Positions 53,001 through 62,817 of a stretch of 64,000 nucleotides of DNA are shown piece after piece. Position 1 is the stretch's first letter. Each line of letters begins with the position of its first letter. Location: assembly GCA_035041965.1 (NCBI GenBank), contig JAPYMA010000858.1, forward strand, positions 248,001 through 312,000, read 5' to 3'. This DNA comes from Anisakis pegreffii. Its lineage: Eukaryota; Nematoda; Chromadorea; Rhabditida; Anisakidae. Below the pieces are notes generated by a model. That model worked only from the letters and a program-made list of their open reading frames with translations. It did not search any database and was not told where the DNA came from. A program made the translations under genes and the position numbers.

Positions 53001-56000
53001 CTCGCTTGTGTAGCTTCGAGAGTAATATTATCCTGGAAGACTGTGCTAGATAGGAATCAAAGTTATGCGGAACACTCCTCTTCTGATTGTACAATTTTTT
53101 GAGACTTCATGCCTACAATTACTCCACAGTAGGCAATATATGTCTGCGAGGATGCATTCATTAGAGAGGGGATCAGTCTACTCCATTACTTTGATCCTAA
53201 TGTTCTTTATGATGTTCATCGGTAATGGTCTCGTCTGCAACTGTCTTTCATGTGCTAACCATCACTGAAGCACTCTGCACCCACCGAATTCATAATCACT
53301 GCAATCAATAGATAATCGGACCATATTATCGGATTTTCAAAAGTTATAACTTTAACTTCAGCCCTTTGCCTCTACCATGCTGAAACCAAGTAGATTCCAT
53401 GGAACGAAGTGAGTTCGTTATGATTTTATGCTCATATAGGTTGTACGTTCTTGGACTGATCAGTGAAAAGCAAGCGCACTTGAAACTGACTGCCAAGAAG
53501 AGTTTGACGTTATGAGCTGTGAATTTTATCCTTTACAGTGCATTGTTTTATTGAATTTCGATATGAGCAACATTTTATGGTGATACAGAGCAATTCCTTT
53601 TACGTTATTGACCAAATTCTAGTGCGTAATATTCGTCATACAGTGTCAACATTCAACTCTTGGAACATTTTCATTTGCATTACAAAGCATGCACACTTGC
53701 ACTTACATTCAGAATTGTTTGCCTCGTTAAGTGTCAGAATGATGTTTCAAAAACTTGTAATTTTATATGGTCCGAGGTTTTACCATTCGTAAATTATGAA
53801 CTGAACAAATGAAGTTCCTCAACTCGTTGAAACGATTCGTTTGTGTTGTTTTTTTTCGTTTCAGTGTACTTTTGTTCTTCATTAAACGAATGATGAGTTC
53901 TCTCAAGAATAATCCATTTCAAATTGTTGAAACCCTTACCGAACAAGGAAATCGTGTCAATGATCGTTCATTTCATAAGCATTTAATGAAAAATTCGGCG
54001 ACTGATCAGATGATATTTTGTCATCAGAACTCTTCACAAAACTGTGCATTTATGCAAATAATTTGTTAATGGATACATTTACAATCGTAAAAGCATACAC
54101 GGTTGACGATTGCATATCCAATTGAAAATTCAGATTACAATAAACCAGATTTATCTCTCATTTGAAACGCTAATGAATTGCTCATCGATTATAATCAGAT
54201 TATTGTTTGAATGAGCAAAGAAAATAATTGGATGAAGGTGATTTACGATTACAGTATGAATCGAATATGATGCGTTTGCAACGTCAACAGGCAGCTGCCG
54301 CTAATGCAGCATTCGCGAGTTTGCGGCGTAACAGCTGTGCACCTGGACTGTCACCTGGGGCTGCCGCCTCGACTGCAGTCTCACCTTTGACTCGCTCCTC
54401 GGATCAGTTCATGATTAAAGGTATCGATCATTCATTCACGTCCTCTTCATTCCTCATTTTAGGCATGCCCTTTCTTTGTGTTTTTTAATGCTTTGCCATG
54501 ATAACATAGTTGCAAATTTCGATTTACTGATAAGATTTATACAATAGTAAATTTTGATATGAGAGGATTCTAGTGTTTAATTAGAAATTGAATTTTACGA
54601 GGACAATGAAGGGCGAGTAGGTTTGGTTGATTGATGACAACTTTGCTGAGATCCATGACTAGCCTATCGCTTCACATTAACACGCTTCACTTATACAACT
54701 TACTTCCTCTTATTCATTTTTTGATTTTTATTTTTGCTACTTTAAGTTGCCAGCAGGGGTTATGGTAGAGGTTGATTTTTGACATTCTTTTTTTGTGGTA
54801 AATTTCATTCGGTTAATGCATGTTTCTTCTTACTCCATTATCCGCAGGATTTTCTTATTGCCGGAATCGCTTTAAACAATGTTAGTTGTAAGAATATTTG
54901 ATGATGTGTCGTATCGTAAGCCTTGCTTAGGGTTGTCGAGAATTATCCTTCCTTCATGTACCCTTCACATTTTGTGTGCAAACAAGAATAATTATCATCG
55001 AAGTTGATGAACCTGAATTCATCAAGGAAGCCTCTTCAAGTGCGGGCCACTTAAATGCATCCTGAACAACTTTCGACTCTTTCGAGACTAAGCCTAGATT
55101 AAGGTATTTGTGATATGATACATCATAATGTTTCTTATAAAGAACTAAATCTGGATATACAGTAATACTTAGAGCAAATGAAGACCCTTTTGATTGGTGA
55201 ATTGTACGCTGAATTGATCACATATTCTTATTCCTGCTCGATCATATGATTAGTGCCGCAAACAGTTCAGTTTTCATTTGAACATCGTCGAAATCGAAGA
55301 AGAGGAATGAGAGGAAGTCAGTAATTAACCTGGGATCAGGTGCTCCACCATATGAAAGCACATCATTAGCACATCCAGATTCCATTGGTCTTACCTTAGC
55401 TACTGCACTTATAAAATGCGAATCGTACATTGAATTAACATTGAAAGTTTTGGATATCAGGTAGACAAGTGAGAGGAAGAAGATAGGTAGATCGGAGGTG
55501 ATAAGTTGAATGATGAGCCTAGTGGATTGTTGATATTGGCAGGTGAGCCACACGTGACGATGTCAGTTGAAGAGTATCAAGCGCTCCTGAAGGCAGCCAA
55601 AGCAGGCAGTGCAATGTTACCGAATGGAAACACGTCATTGTCACCGACTCTGGACGATATTAAACGTAATGTCTATTCACCATCTGAACACGATTCTCTT
55701 CTGAACATCGGCAACAGTCACGGCATCATCCGTCCTACACTCATACAAGGAGCTCGTAAGCAAAACTCATCATATCTAATAACTCTCATTATTCATTTCA
55801 TGTTATTCCATTTATACCGACTAGGTCATTCGGCGCTTTCGTTGTAACCTATTATCGCGAGTCACTAGTAAAGCATTTCATGGCTTGGTGCAGTAGTCAA
55901 CTATAGTGGATTTAATTGAAATCAGCACTGAGTTCATCACATTGATCAGTGGTTTTGATTGTACACATTCCTAACTGAATGAGTAATCAGCGCACAAATT

Positions 56001-59000
56001 GAAAAGTCATCGTTCAGTTGGCTATAAATTTTAGAAAATGACGTATGAGATTCGACCATCCAACCATTGCAATCACTATATCTGATATACATGTGCATCA
56101 ATGAACACACAACTGTTATGCAATAATACCAAAAACGTTACCGATCGTTCGATGTTCATGAATATTATTGACACCGCCTAAATGCAAATGATGCTTTCAT
56201 ATGACATTACATCATCTACCTGATCGCGTTCATATTTCAGCTATTTAATCCCATTTTGTTTCTATCAGCTCACTGAATTCTCAAAATTCTACCTGGGGAC
56301 CGATATTTTACCAACGCTTTTGATGTTTGAAAATTTTTTAATACAACCCGTTTTTTGCACCATTCTTTTACCTATTTTCAAAATACCGGCAAATTGCATC
56401 GAACAAATTCATTCGTGACTTCTTTTCTTCATACGCAATCACATGCACAGTAGTCGTATGATCTTGCATATTGTAGATGCGCTTGACTATGAACGTCATT
56501 CGTTGTTCTAGTAGCACGAAAAAATATCTGACGTTTTTGTGAACAGTGGAGAAACTGCAACATTCTCGTAGAGAAGTCTTTCGCTTGAATGTAGGAAGTG
56601 TTGCTTGAAGTGATCGCGATGAACTGTGAAGGTGCTGCAATGATACAACACATCGAATATCATAATCACATTTTAACGCATAATAACATTCTCAACAATT
56701 TGCCGCATACTAGAGCACAATAGTCATTAAGTTTCGAGCAATTTGTTTCAACTTTTATTGGCGCATTCTGTAACAGTTTCGTTTCACTGAGTGACCTAGT
56801 AATCACCAACGAACACCTCTGCTGGCTGTCGTAAGATCTGAGAATTGAATTTTATGGGAAACTAAGAAATCAATCCTGAATCGTCGATGAAATATTCTTC
56901 TGTTATCACTTTATAATTTATTCTCACAGTGTTCCGTCAATGTGGTCAAATATTTTCAGCAATCGCCGACTACACTGAGCTAAGTGTTGCGGCAGCAAAT
57001 ATGCCTCGACCAAGTTTCAAAATGACGCCAGATATGGAAAAGAAAGTGAAATACATACACGATACAATTCACGATGAACTCAATCTCGAGTCTCCTAAAA
57101 CCACTTCTGAACCTGAAGCGTTGAAGGTACATAGCTGTGAATTTTTGCATGGAAAATCGTTTATTCCTTTCTCGGAAAATTCACATTTCCGAACCGCGTT
57201 CTGCATACATTTTTTGTCACAGATTATCCACATATATCGGTCGCAGTTCCATCCAAAATTGTTCTTGTATTCATCATCCGTCCACAGTTCCACATTTAGT
57301 TTACAGACCTCTTTTTTAAACCTGTTTCGGCTTCATTGCTTCGATCAGTGCGTTTACTGATAGCAGTATCAGTGAAGGTTTTGAAGTGAGGTTTTATTCC
57401 GATTACTCGGCTATCTCACTTCATTTATTCATCTTCGAAAATGCACATTCATTTCTTCCTATTATCGTATCCAATGAGAAGTTCCTCTCAAAATGAGTTT
57501 CTACAACAGATGAAAGTATGGGCGTCAACAGCTTCAGAAATTTGCTTTCAGGCGGCCATCTATCGAGAAGGTGAATCAAAGCTGAACTATCAGTTGAATT
57601 CAGCTGAACTTCGCGCTCTTGATATCGTATGTTCTTTATTAGTATTCCGAAATATGCTTTTTTAAGTGTTCCTTTTTGTTGTTGCTTTGAAGCATCGATC
57701 ACTCATTCATTATGAGTTTTCACGGAGATTGGTGAAGTCAGTGAATTTTGAGGTGCGTGATGCGTTTGCATGCATGAATGAACCAATCGAAGACCCACGT
57801 AAAGCGGCGTGTCTAAAGAAGTCGGATCATAATCCAACTGACATTCTGAATATAATGGATATAACGATGCGGCGTCTTGTGAAAATGGCTAAAAAGTTGC
57901 CATCATTTAATGATCTTTCGCAAGATGGCAAATTTGCGCTGCTGAAAGGTTACATTCTCAGTTTTGATCATTTCAAATGTTTTGCATCAGTCGAATTGCG
58001 CATTCGAAATTGACATTTACTGTCAAATATTAACTGGTTGCTTGTAGGTGGTATGGTTGAGATGCTGACAATGCGGGGTGTCACTCGCTTTGATATGGAT
58101 CAGAAGTGCTGGCGAACGCCGGTTGTTGCAGATCATTATCACGTATCTTTGGGTATGTTCGATCAGCTCAAAGAAGGTCTTCGCGATCAGCAAAAAGATG
58201 GATTCCTCAAGTAATCCTTTGCTTCTTCTAATTCAGTGCGGATGAACACAAACAAAAAAGTCATGCTGAATATGAGTGCAGTGTTGATGTGATTCCATAC
58301 CACCTCAGTTTATTCCTGTAATATCGCAAGAACAGAAAGTGCAAATGAGCTCGTGTGCTTCGATACGGTGTAATGAATTCCGAATAATGAATATGAATTC
58401 AGATTTTGTCAGTCATTACATCCCGATGTACGAACGAATGAATTGGTGATTGATCTGATCGTGTTGATTGTACTGTTCGATTCCAATCGTGAAGCACTCA
58501 CTGATCCGGCCGATAAGACAACTGTTGCACGTCATTGTCAGGAATATCAAGCATTACTTCATCGGTAAGTTATCGTCACTTTTTATCTTCATATCAGCAT
58601 CCTCATTTACTGTTTCATCTATCTGAATCGCTCAGCTGATTTGAATAATTCTAACATTTTTTGTTGTTATGTTTAATCTCGTTCATTCATAAAATCATAT
58701 TTCCGTGTTTCTTTCACCACCCAAACGGCTGCTCATTCCTTTCACCAAATGTTTTCAAATTTTCATCTCTTCCGCACTTCTGAGGCCGATATCACATTCA
58801 CACTCCTTTTTAATAATCATCGAATTTCTGTTTTCATCAACACACATTTCACTCTCCGTTAATTCATTTTCGAAGCAGTTCATGTGATCGATAACACACC
58901 AGCTCATTGTATCAATCAATATTGATCTTCACATCTTTTCTCCTCCGTGATGCAACTAACTCTCTCTCCGGCCAGCTGTGAAACATTCAAGGCAGCTATC

Positions 59001-59767
59001 ACCAGCCACTAACCAAATATCAGCGAAATACAGCCACCGAGTCCATCCATATATTAATGCGCATGCTTACACATACGCGCTCACGTTCATCGTTCTTTCT
59101 CATTAACTTGGCTATAGTCCAGTTGTTTTTGACTTATGTTCGGCAACTACAGACGATCTCTCCGGAGGTGGGCCTACATGTTACATGTTGTGACAGCTGC
59201 CACTTCATTTTCATGGGCAAAAGGGAGCGTATAGTCTGAGCTGGCCGAACAATTTTATGGAGTATTCTTCAGAGAATAACCGAAACTTGTCATCAAGTTT
59301 CAATACTAAGAAGTATCGAAAATGTCAACTGTTAACCGATAGCTGATAAAGTGAATTCGAAAACAAAGTTGCCACTGAAGAAATTCGTTCCGAATGATCA
59401 GTAGTGCACTAATCATTCCAAGTGAAAATAAACTCAATGTATCACCACCTCGTTTGTTGCTATGTTTACAATTTTGGAGGGAGGGATCATATTCGTTGAA
59501 CATATTCTTGGATTACTAATAATTCACGGTGATGAAAGGTGAATGAGTGGATCGATGAAACTGAAAGAGCGATTGAAACGATGATAAATTTTCAGATATC
59601 TGGAATCAATGTATGGCTATGAGGCTAGATCACGATACGAGACATTACCAGAATCATTGCGAATCCTACGAGTGGTCAGTCAGAATGCTGTGACGTTGTT
59701 CTTGGGTCGTGTCGATCCCAACGAATCCGAAGCATTGCCAAAAGAATTCTTCAAAACAACTGAATGA
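46873..59767 (+). CDS. daf-12: DAF-12 nuclear hormone receptor, complete from the MNTPDDP start, 15 exons
   Basis: Orthologue of C. elegans DAF-12, the ligand-activated nuclear transcription factor that binds dafachronic acids and controls dauer versus reproductive development. Exons read here: 46873-47047, 49710-49828, 50432-50554, 51013-51102, 51548-51734, 51925-52001, 52604-52723, 54255-54420, 55543-55755, 56930-57126, 57510-57626, 57753-57948, 58048-58210, 58403-58564, 59596-59767. They total 2277 nt, every junction keeps frame, and the product is about 758 aa (C. elegans long form about 753). Order: conserved N-terminal [15 protein letters not shown]4 zinc fingers (residues about 107-167, P-box CESCKA); C-terminal extension [19 protein letters not shown]; Ser/Pro-rich hinge to about 489; ligand-binding domain about 515-758 ending in helix-12-like LPKEFF. 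The family call is certain. Least certain are the 49710 acceptor, the 56930 acceptor and what lies 5' of 46867. Upstream exons may extend the protein. Confidence 0.96.
47048..49709 (+). other. daf-12: daf-12 intron, 2.66 kb
   Basis: The longest intron inside the certain part of the gene. Open frames within it (for example 47055-47447) read through intronic sequence and lack paired splice sites. An extra small coding exon here would also reconcile the exon phases and cannot be excluded. A CA repeat lies at about 48631-48653. Confidence 0.7.
49710..49828 (+). CDS. daf-12: daf-12 exon 2, acidic linker before the DNA-binding domain
   Basis: Encodes a linker containing [16 protein letters not shown] and SPMSDAAAE, followed by donor GAG/GTCATC. 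The only frame that stays open and meets the zinc-finger exon in phase needs either acceptor TTTAAG ending at 49709 (entry phase 1, in phase with the donor at 47047) or CAG ending at 49725 (entry phase 2, which matches neither donor of the previous exon). The first is preferred although AAG is a weak acceptor. C. elegans has a similar Gly/Ser/Asp linker here, so the exon itself is well supported and only its 5' edge is in doubt. Confidence 0.75.
50432..50554 (+). CDS. daf-12: daf-12 exon 3, first zinc finger of the DNA-binding domain
   Basis: Exactly 41 codons in phase 0, acceptor GATTTTAG and donor AAG/GTTTCA. Contains [16 protein letters not shown] with the four zinc-binding cysteines of finger 1 (residues about 107, 110, 124 and 127). 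The recognition-helix P-box is [10 protein letters not shown], the same as in C. elegans DAF-12, so the DNA half-site preference should be the same. The exon ends in ALRPK. Confidence 0.97.
51013..51102 (+). CDS. daf-12: daf-12 exon 4, second zinc finger
   Basis: Thirty codons in phase 0, acceptor TTATAG and donor ACG/GTACAA. Reads [20 protein letters not shown] then [10 protein letters not shown]. The finger-2 cysteines lie at about residues 143, 149, 159 and 162, and the D-box segment is nearly identical to C. elegans. At 90 nt it is easy to miss by ORF length alone. Confidence 0.97.
51548..51734 (+). CDS. daf-12: daf-12 exon 5, C-terminal extension of the DNA-binding domain and start of hinge
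   Basis: Starts with [19 protein letters not shown], which must follow CFT of the previous exon without a gap. That forces the acceptor to be the AAG ending at 51547, a poor match to the worm consensus. The basic RRRKNSR stretch is the usual nuclear-localisation and minor-groove extension of this family. The rest is Ser/Asn/Thr-rich hinge. Donor CCTG/GTCAGT, exit phase 1. Confidence 0.95.
51925..52001 (+). CDS. daf-12: daf-12 exon 6, hinge
   Basis: Acceptor GTTTTCAG, entry phase 1, donor TCG/GTAAGT (strong), exit phase 0. Encodes [20 protein letters not shown] and a short Ser-rich tail. Hinge sequence is poorly conserved, so the call rests on strong splice sites and perfect phasing between exons 5 and 7. 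Confidence 0.85.
52604..52723 (+). CDS. daf-12: daf-12 exon 7, Ser/Pro-rich hinge, begins with ATG
   Basis: Forty codons in phase 0 after acceptor GAATTTCAG, donor GCG/GTCAGC. Ser/Pro/Thr-rich ([22 protein letters not shown]), resembling the SPVGSSASDSPPNRS part of the C. elegans hinge. The first codon after the acceptor is ATG, so a trans-spliced or internally initiated form could start here without the DNA-binding domain. Confidence 0.9.
52724..54254 (+). other. daf-12: daf-12 intron, 1.53 kb
   Basis: Between hinge exons 7 and 8, flanked by GTCAGC and TTACAG. Nothing recognisable inside. Confidence 0.75.
54255..54420 (+). CDS. daf-12: daf-12 exon 8, Gln/Ala-rich hinge
   Basis: Acceptor GATTACAG, entry phase 0, donor AAAG/GTATCG, exit phase 1. 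Encodes [16 protein letters not shown], then a Ser/Ala/Pro-rich stretch. High third-position GC compared with the flanking introns supports coding. The open frame continues about nine codons upstream of the acceptor, so an earlier start cannot be fully excluded. Confidence 0.82.
55543..55755 (+). CDS. daf-12: daf-12 exon 9, hinge with conserved SVEEYQALL motif
   Basis: Acceptor TTGGCAG, donor GCTC/GTAAGC, phase 1 at both ends. Contains [18 protein letters not shown], corresponding to VVLSTEEYKQLLSR in the C. elegans hinge. A Ser/Asn/Pro-rich segment follows. Confidence 0.93.
56930..57126 (+). CDS. daf-12: daf-12 exon 10, end of hinge
   Basis: Donor AAG/GTACAT, exit phase 0. Two acceptors lie 30 nt apart in the same phase: TTCTCACAG ending at 56929 and ATTTTCAG ending at 56959. 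They would give proteins differing by ten residues at the 5' edge. Downstream reads [20 protein letters not shown] and then [13 protein letters not shown], matching the C. elegans segment rich in Met, Glu and Pro before the ligand-binding domain. Confidence 0.85.
57510..57626 (+). CDS. daf-12: daf-12 exon 11, start of ligand-binding domain
   Basis: Thirty-nine codons in phase 0, acceptor CTACAACAG, donor ATC/GTATGT. Ends with [14 protein letters not shown], aligning with NYQLNAAELKALDA of C. elegans DAF-12, so the boundary is firm. The exon also starts with ATG directly after the acceptor. Confidence 0.95.
57753..57948 (+). CDS. daf-12: daf-12 exon 12, ligand-binding domain helices near the AF-2 groove
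   Basis: Encodes [15 protein letters not shown], then [20 protein letters not shown] and [15 protein letters not shown]. These align with VREAF, DIMNIMDVTMRRFVKVAKG and FREVSQEGKFSLLKG of C. elegans. The acceptor is GAG ending at 57752. An AAG ending at 57737 is also in phase but would insert five residues (SVNFE) into a conserved helix. Donor AAAG/GTTACA, exit phase 1. Confidence 0.95.
58048..58210 (+). CDS. daf-12: daf-12 exon 13, ligand-binding domain
   Basis: Acceptor CTTGTAG, entry phase 1. [16 protein letters not shown] aligns with GGMIEMLTVRGVTRYD. The following half is divergent, which is usual for this stretch. The donor is CTCAA/GTAATC, exit phase 2. Unspliced readthrough meets a stop at once because the donor overlaps an in-frame AAG TAA. 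Confidence 0.94.
58403..58564 (+). CDS. daf-12: daf-12 exon 14, ligand-binding domain
   Basis: Acceptor GAATTCAG, donor CATCG/GTAAGT, phase 2 at both ends. Encodes [20 protein letters not shown], then [20 protein letters not shown]. Hydrophobic helix spacing and the NEL-V pattern match KKNELAVYLVMLAVLF in C. elegans. Confidence 0.94.
58565..59595 (+). other. daf-12: daf-12 intron, 1.03 kb
   Basis: GTAAGT to TTTTCAG between ligand-binding-domain exons 14 and 15. Strongly pyrimidine-rich on the + strand. Nothing else recognisable. Confidence 0.8.
59596..59767 (+). CDS. daf-12: daf-12 exon 15, terminal exon with helix 12 and stop
   Basis: Acceptor AATTTTCAG, entry phase 2. Encodes [16 protein letters not shown], the segment [18 protein letters not shown], then [12 protein letters not shown] and TGA. 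The end aligns with EELPGEFFKIK, the AF-2 helix of C. elegans DAF-12, so the receptor looks intact and activation-competent. The 1.03-kb intron before it is the longest of the ligand-binding-domain introns. Confidence 0.95.
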
Positions 59768-59781
59768 ATGATTGAACGTGA

Positions 59782-59805
59782 ATGCGATCTCAATCGAGAT
59801 CGCAT
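59782..59805 (+). promoter_or_regulatory. Perfect 10-bp stem-loop 14 nt after the daf-12 stop
   Basis: ATGCGATCTC, loop AATC, then GAGATCGCAT. The arms are exact reverse complements and a tetraloop closes the hairpin. It would form in the daf-12 mRNA. The position just after the stop suggests an RNA-level element, but no function can be read from the sequence. Confidence 0.6.
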
Positions 59806-59878
59806 GTGAATTACATCAGTTAATTAGGATCATCGCATCGTCTTGCTCGTCTCGTCACCAATACCTCTTGCAGCGTGT

Positions 59879-59894
59879 CACACACACACACACA
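59879..59894. repeat. (CA)n microsatellite in daf-12 3' UTR
   Basis: About eight CA units, visible directly. Confidence 0.85.
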
Positions 59895-60870
59895 AACAAC
59901 TATTTCATCTTCATTCAATAGTCTTCATATTCTCGTTTCCTCCTTTATTCTTGTCACATATTATGCTGTAAGTTTTAAATGCTAATCAGTGTGATTCATC
60001 CGCAGTACTGTATCATTCGTTCACTCCAATGCGAAAACAGTTCGTTGTTGAATTGGTTTGTCATTTACATTGTGCGCTCCTTTCAGCACATTTCAACCGT
60101 AATTTTCTTCTCATCTTTCGTCTGACTACTATCACTTTTCACTCTGATCGCTGTCTCGTTGTTTTTTGTATCCTTCGCAGTTGAAACAGTTTCTCTCTGA
60201 ATATCGAAAAGAAACGTCTAAATGTAACACTTCGTAAAATTCACTGTATTAATTTGAATATTGATATCATAGATTTGTAATGTTTGCCTCCTTCTGTTTT
60301 CATCGTTGTATTATCGTAGGATGATAAGATTTTGTTCAAGATAGTATTTATATTCGTTTCGCTATCTTTTCATATTCTCTATACAAATCCGTTGATGCTA
60401 TCCCGGTGTTGTCGTTTAATTCTGATGAAAGGAAACGGTGTTTCTTTCTTTAATCGTTCTTTTTTCTGTCCCTAATTTTAGCTGTTTTCTCGTTGTTTTC
60501 CATCGTTTGATGATGAATATCACCGTGATTTTGTAATTATGAATGATGTTTTTGGTGTGCACACCGTCTTTAAATATTGATCAATCGGGATATTGTTTTA
60601 TGTGTGTTTCTCATGAAAGTTTTCATGTTCTCTATATATAGAGTTTGATCTTTATCATTGTTATCATTTGGATAACTGATCATCCTTTTATTGCACTTTA
60701 CATTTGTTTGCTCTTCACGATGAGCGTTGCACATATTTGATCACTATGTTTTTCTTCTCTCTACAGTAAGCTTCATTAATTTTCTCAAGTTTCTTATTTT
60801 CAGCACCATCATGTGATACATTCAATATCGATATTTTATTCGGTAATCTAAATGACTACTTCATTAAATA

Positions 60871-62817
60871 CCATATGAGCCCAAAAACTCTTGCAATATT
60901 GAGTACTCTTGCGATTATTCGTCAATAACAACACTGATATTGATAGCCATTAATTCATATATCTACCTGTAAGAACAATTGAATATACAACGGTGAATAT
61001 AAGTTGATATAATTCTTTCTTCATGCTTTTTTGATTATCTCTCGGATAGACGAAATGTGTAGAAGGTATGAGTTATTTCTTTTTTCTTTGTTTGATTTTA
61101 TTGTTGAATCTTTCTATCACTCTCACAGCAATTGCTACCTCGTGCTATGTTATATGTTCTTTTTTCTTGTTTTACTTACTGGCGAACGATTTTTTCGAGG
61201 CGTATGAACAACATCTATCTCATCCTCATTGATCAAGACAAAGCATGAAATTGCAATTCTGAACGGCTTGTTGTGATGCTTGATCATTGTTTCGAATTCA
61301 GTTTCGAGCTATATGCAGATTTGACCGATAAATGTTTGAAACTCTGCTTCAAATCATTTGTTTCAGCGACTTAACAAGGTTGAATTTTTCGATGATTCGT
61401 AGCTGTAAGTTGCAATTTATTGCTGTTGTTGTTCATATTGCCATTATTAGCGCTTGATTTGCCCTCATATTGGAACCTCATCTTGTGTTTGCGTGTATTG
61501 ATTGGGCATTGTCAGGTGGAAGTTTTATTCTTTTGTTTTGTTCGATGATAATCCTTTATAACTGTCACACTGTTGTTTGGGACATCTCTTGCGAAACCAA
61601 ACGGCGTTTTGCCTGAAAACACCTCATTTTTAATTGTTTTTATTCTGTTTGATTTGATTTCTTTTTCGTTACATATTTAATTTTTAACCGAGAAGTTTTA
61701 CTTCTTTTGTACTTCCTTCAAACGTCTCGCTTCACGTTCATGAACTGTAAAAACGGCCACATTTGTTCCCAAATTCGTTTTGTTTCATTCGTCAGACATT
61801 TCACGTTACATTCAATCGATAAATTTCATCATGTGAAATATTTCAGTCGATCGATCCAATCGAATCGTTTGTGAAGTTTTCATCGTAACAGAAACGATAT
61901 TGGATATTGCAATCAACAGTGACATTTAGTTCACTGTTTAGTGTGACATCCATCATCGATCAAGTACATTGCTTGTTAGTGTAATTAAGATCCTCAATTT
62001 CTTGTGGTCGTCATCGTTTTTTATCCAACAATACATTCATAAGTCATTTTTTCCCTTCAGTGTAAAAGCAGCAAATCGGCTCTCCAGTTGACTATATCCT
62101 CTGAAATTCTCAGTCTGTTCGTTGCTGACGAGTACTGGTTGTTTCATCAATTTAGGCAATGAAATGATAGTTGTCGAGTATTTGGTGTGTAGGAGATATA
62201 TGACGTGCTGAAAAGCATTTAGCTGAGATTCAGCGTTACATCAACAGCTGATTGTTATTGTTAATATTGATGTCAATGAAGTGTTATGGCATAGCATTTT
62301 GCAACATTGAAAGTTTCCTTGGAAATTATCGATTGATCGTAACGTAATGTCGTGAATGAATTCTATTCAAGGAACTTATTGATTCAATTTCATTCGAAAT
62401 GGTTATCGTTTCAGTTGTTGCTCTCTTTCATATTGATATACATAAATTTGATATTCATTCGTTGATTGATTCATCACGATTCGATTCGTCTCTTTTATCA
62501 TCATCAAAAACACCAACCACCTCATCAAGAACTTATATGCTCCCTTCTCAGCTTTTCACTAATTATCGTCATCATCATCATTATCTTTCTACTTCAGCAA
62601 CTCACAATCAATTCAAATTTTGTACTATACGCAGCATAGAGTGTTTGTTTGTTTGTTTGTTTGTCTTTAACAATGTGGTCGTAAATAAATCTTATTTCAT
62701 TATTTGTTTTGGTTGGCGTTTGTTGATTCGTTCACTTATTCATCACCGACACCCGCATGTTCCATCGAACAAACGAGAATTACTGCTTCCAGCTGCACAG
62801 TATTTGTTGTATTGCAG
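60871..62817. other. Spacer between daf-12 and the next + strand gene
   Basis: No exon with convincing splice sites was found. The + strand is T-rich. It holds CTACCTC at 61135-61141 (let-7 seed complement, relevant only if the 3' UTR extends that far) and a TGTT repeat at about 62642-62664. The missing 5' exon(s) of the gene at 62818 must lie here or be too short to recognise. Confidence 0.6.
62642..62664. repeat. (TGTT)n microsatellite
   Basis: Five to six TTTG units, visible directly. Confidence 0.85.

Larger units (their letters stand above)
59768..60870 (+). other. daf-12: Probable daf-12 3' untranslated region (end approximate)
   Basis: T-rich sequence directly after the stop. There is no AATAAA for several kb. 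The nearest recognisable variant poly(A) signal is ATTAAA at 60863-60868, so the end given is a guess. Contains a perfect stem-loop at 59782-59805, a 6-mer let-7 seed match (TACCTC, 59862-59867) and a CA repeat at about 59879-59894. Confidence 0.4.
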
